Assembly: GCA_965116765.1 (NCBI GenBank)
Contig: OZ220718.1
Span: 2,604,001-2,668,000, forward strand
Source of the DNA: JAJEEA01 sp965116765
Lineage (GTDB): Bacteria; Acidobacteriota; Vicinamibacteria; Vicinamibacterales; UBA8438
Direction: 5' to 3'
Length of the DNA: 64,000 nucleotides
Below are positions 62,102 to 64,000 of this stretch, one piece after another. The notes under the pieces were generated by a model that was not told the origin of the DNA, did no database searches, and saw nothing but the letters and a program-made list of their open reading frames with translations. A program made the translations under genes and the position numbers. How positions within the stretch are numbered: the stretch's first letter is position 1; each line of letters begins with the position of its first letter.

Positions 62102-63448
62102 TTGACCGCTTCCCGCAAGGCCGTCCTCATCGCGGCGATCGTGGTCCTCGGGGCCGCGGTCGTGTACATCAACCTGACGTTCGAGCGCGCCACCGGACCC
62201 GAGGTGGAGGTCGAGGCGGTCGAGCGGCGCTACCTCGAAGCCATCGTGTCCGCGCCGGGCACCATCGTTCCCCAGCTCACCGTCGACATCAGCGCGAACA
62301 CCATGGGCCAGGTGACCCGGCTCGAGTTCGACGAGGGTCAGCGCGTCACGGTCGGCGACTTCCTCCTCGAGATCGACCCCGAGACGCTGCGCGCCGCCGT
62401 CGACCGCGGCGAGGCGGCGCTGCAGGCGTCGCGCTCGGCCCAGCGGCAGGCGGAGGTCACGGTGGAGACGGCGCGGGTCAACCTCGATCTGGCCCGCGAC
62501 AACCTGGAGCGGCAGGAGCACCTGTGGGGGCTGCGGCTCGTCTCGCGCGAGGCCTACGAGCAGGCCCTGAACGACGTCGCCCTGCGGGAAACCGAGCTGC
62601 AGGCGCGGGAGGTGGAGGTCGCCACCCAGGCCCAGCGCATCCGCCAGGAGGAGGCCAACCTCGAGAGCGCGCGCTACGAGCTGACCAAGGTGACGATTAC
62701 CTCGCCCATCTCGGGCGTCGTCACCCGGCGCAACATCGAGGAGGGCGAGACCGTCGTCGTCGGCACCATGAACAACCAGGGCACGGTGCTGGCGACCATC
62801 GCCGACCTCTCGGTGATCGAGGCCGAGGTGGAGGTCGACGAGACCGACATCCCCAGCGTCGAGCTCGGGCAGCTCGCCACCGTCACCATCGACGCGTTCC
62901 CCGACGACGAGTTCTCGGGCGTCGTGACCGAGATCGGCAACAGCCCCATCAACCCCGTCGGCGCCGGCGCCGCGGCCGGCGGCGCCGGCAGCCAGGCGAC
63001 GACGTTCAAGGTCGTCGTGACCCTCGACGAGGCGATTCCCGGCGTGCGCCCCGGCTTCACGTGCACCGCCGACATCACCACCGCGATCCGCCCCGACTCG
63101 CTGGCGATACCGATACAGGCCTCCACCGTGCGCGAGGTGGTGCTGGACGCGAGCGGAAACGTGGTGCCGCAGGAGACGGGACCGCGGGGCCGCAGCGTCG
63201 TCCCGGCCGCCGAGGCGGCGGACCTCGGGGCGGGAGAGACCGAGGAGGAGCTCGAGGGCGTGTTCGTGGCCCGCCAGGGCCGCGCGGTGTTCGTGCCCGT
63301 CGACACCGGCATCGCCGGCGAGCGCTACTTCGAGGCGCTCTCCGGGGTGGCGGAAGGCGACCTCATCGTCACCGGGCCGTTCAGCGAGGTGCGCAACCTC
63401 GCCGACGGCGACTCCATCCGGGTGGTGGAGAGTGCGACGCGTCGCTGA
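62102..63448 (+). CDS. periplasmic adaptor protein of a MacAB-like exporter
   Basis: 448 residues from a TTG at 62102 (GGGAGGG just upstream). An N-terminal membrane anchor (AVLIAAIVVLGAAVVYINLT) is followed by a biotinyl-lipoyl half (VSAPGTIVPQLTVDIS, VTRLEFDEGQRVTVGDFLLE) and a coiled-coil hairpin (about residues 100-200, LRETELQAREVEVATQAQRI). The second lipoyl half (ITSPISGVVTRRNIEEGETV) and beta-barrel and membrane-proximal domains (VRPGFTCTADITTAIRPDSL) complete the HlyD/MacA fold. It bridges the inner-membrane ABC pump to an outer-membrane channel. The gene overlaps the permease gene by 17 bases. Confidence 0.92.
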   Translation: MTASRKAVLIAAIVVLGAAVVYINLTFERATGPEVEVEAVERRYLEAIVSAPGTIVPQLTVDISANTMGQVTRLEFDEGQRVTVGDFLLEIDPETLRAAVDRGEAALQASRSAQRQAEVTVETARVNLDLARDNLERQEHLWGLRLVSREAYEQALNDVALRETELQAREVEVATQAQRIRQEEANLESARYELTKVTITSPISGVVTRRNIEEGETVVVGTMNNQGTVLATIADLSVIEAEVEVDETDIPSVELGQLATVTIDAFPDDEFSGVVTEIGNSPINPVGAGAAAGGAGSQATTFKVVVTLDEAIPGVRPGFTCTADITTAIRPDSLAIPIQASTVREVVLDASGNVVPQETGPRGRSVVPAAEAADLGAGETEEELEGVFVARQGRAVFVPVDTGIAGERYFEALSGVAEGDLIVTGPFSEVRNLADGDSIRVVESATRR

Positions 63449-64000
63449 CCTCACGGGCATCGCCCTGCGCGCCATCTGGGCCAACAAGCTCAGGTCCACC
63501 CTCACGATCCTGGGGAACATCGTGGCGGTGGCCTCGATCATCGCGGTGGTGTCGCTGATTCAGGGCGTCAACGCGGAGGTCGGCAACGCCATCGTCTCGC
63601 AGTTCGGCCCGGACTCGTTCGTCATCGAGCGCACGCCGATGGTCATGACCGAGGCCGACATCGAGGCGACGAGAAACAATCCGCGCGTGTCGCTCGACGA
63701 CGCCGACGCCATCCGGCGGTTCAGCCCGAGCGTCGGGGCGGTCATGGCCCAGGCGGGGCGAAGCGGCGAGGTGCGCTACCGCGACCGGGTGCTCGAGAAC
63801 GTGCGCATCCGGGGGGTGACCCGCGACTACGTGGAGTTCCCGACCTTCACGGCCGAGCGCGGGCGCCTCGTCAACCGCACCGAGGTCGATCGCAACCGCG
63901 GCGTCGCGCTGCTGGGCGCGGAGACCGCCGACCGGCTGTTCGACCAGCTCGACCCGCTGGACCGCCGCATCAAGGTCCAGGGCGTGAACTTCCGGGTCGT
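63432..64000 (+). CDS. MacB-like ABC transporter permease, N-terminal part
   Basis: The GTG at 63432 opens a frame that runs off the right edge (about 189 codons). RAIWANKLRSTLTILGNIVA and SIIAVVSLIQGVNAEVGNAI form the first membrane helix of the MacB/FtsX type. A periplasmic MacB_PCD domain follows (VIERTPMVMTEADIEATRNN, GVTRDYVEFPTFTAERGRLV). No ATPase domain precedes the permease, so the ATP-binding subunit must be a separate gene downstream or elsewhere. Substrate unknown. Confidence 0.88.
   Translation, partial: MRRVADLTGIALRAIWANKLRSTLTILGNIVAVASIIAVVSLIQGVNAEVGNAIVSQFGPDSFVIERTPMVMTEADIEATRNNPRVSLDDADAIRRFSPSVGAVMAQAGRSGEVRYRDRVLENVRIRGVTRDYVEFPTFTAERGRLVNRTEVDRNRGVALLGAETADRLFDQLDPLDRRIKVQGVNFRV

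Overview
The window comes from a very GC-rich bacterium with dense, mostly short-spaced genes, frequent GTG and TTG starts and many 4-base GTGA/ATGA stop-start overlaps. The gene content fits an Acidobacteriota member, most likely of the Vicinamibacteria type: a DUF1684 protein, a secreted PQQ dehydrogenase, the ymdB-xseA-xseB-ispA-tlyA-nadK run, a YIP1/MacA/MacB set, and a secreted protein of a type common in acidobacterial genomes. This placement is an inference from content; no rRNA, tRNA, phage, transposon or CRISPR array is visible.

Layout. 1-5.4 kb: edge of an AmmeMemoRadiSam B gene, a small membrane protein, DUF1684, a PQQ dehydrogenase, and a DUF4143 ATPase behind an AT-rich palindrome. 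5.6-14.7 kb: gatC-gatA; rpoZ with small partners; ymdB-xseA-xseB-ispA-tlyA-nadK. 14.3-19 kb: a divergent VOC protein/zinc-ribbon pair, a lipoprotein, an M24 peptidase and HtrA. 19.2-23.1 kb: MidA-like methyltransferase, CYTH protein, and a MurU/AmgK-type pair (muropeptide sugar salvage). 23.3-27 kb: asnS and two secreted proteins. 27-38 kb: the translation/RNA operon rimP-nusA-infB-DUF503-rbfA-nrnA-truB-rpsO-pnp. 38-48.8 kb: smc, an S41 protease, tatA-tatC, a cupin, proS and aroB. 48.8-60.2 kb, all on the minus strand: a type IV pilus locus (pilB, pilT, pilC, a PilR-like AAA+ protein, pilA, a VKOR-DsbA fusion, pilD, three minor pilins). 60.4-64 kb: pyruvoyl arginine decarboxylase, then YIP1, a MacA-like adaptor and the start of a MacB-like permease.

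Three things stand out. First, a dispersed element made of a 37-bp palindrome plus an adjacent module of about 42 bp recurs in gaps between genes (best at 37990-38069 and 42261-42341; diverged at 32569, 44105, 61155 and 19074). A 35-bp version at 48780-48814 supplies the stop codons of both converging genes, aroB and the PilX-like pilin. Second, short tandem duplications of 12-88 bp are common, between genes and inside them (ispA, infB, a pilin leader). Third, five genes (midA, infB, cupin, a minor pilin, pilB) each need a single-base correction to recover their family-typical ends. In each case the length becomes a whole number of codons after one base is added or removed, and GC runs are nearby, so assembly error is more likely than real decay.

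Also notable are strong extended -10 boxes placed 6-8 bases before start codons (leaderless transcripts likely), and a PilR-like protein that lacks the sigma-54 contact motif and has an altered Walker B.
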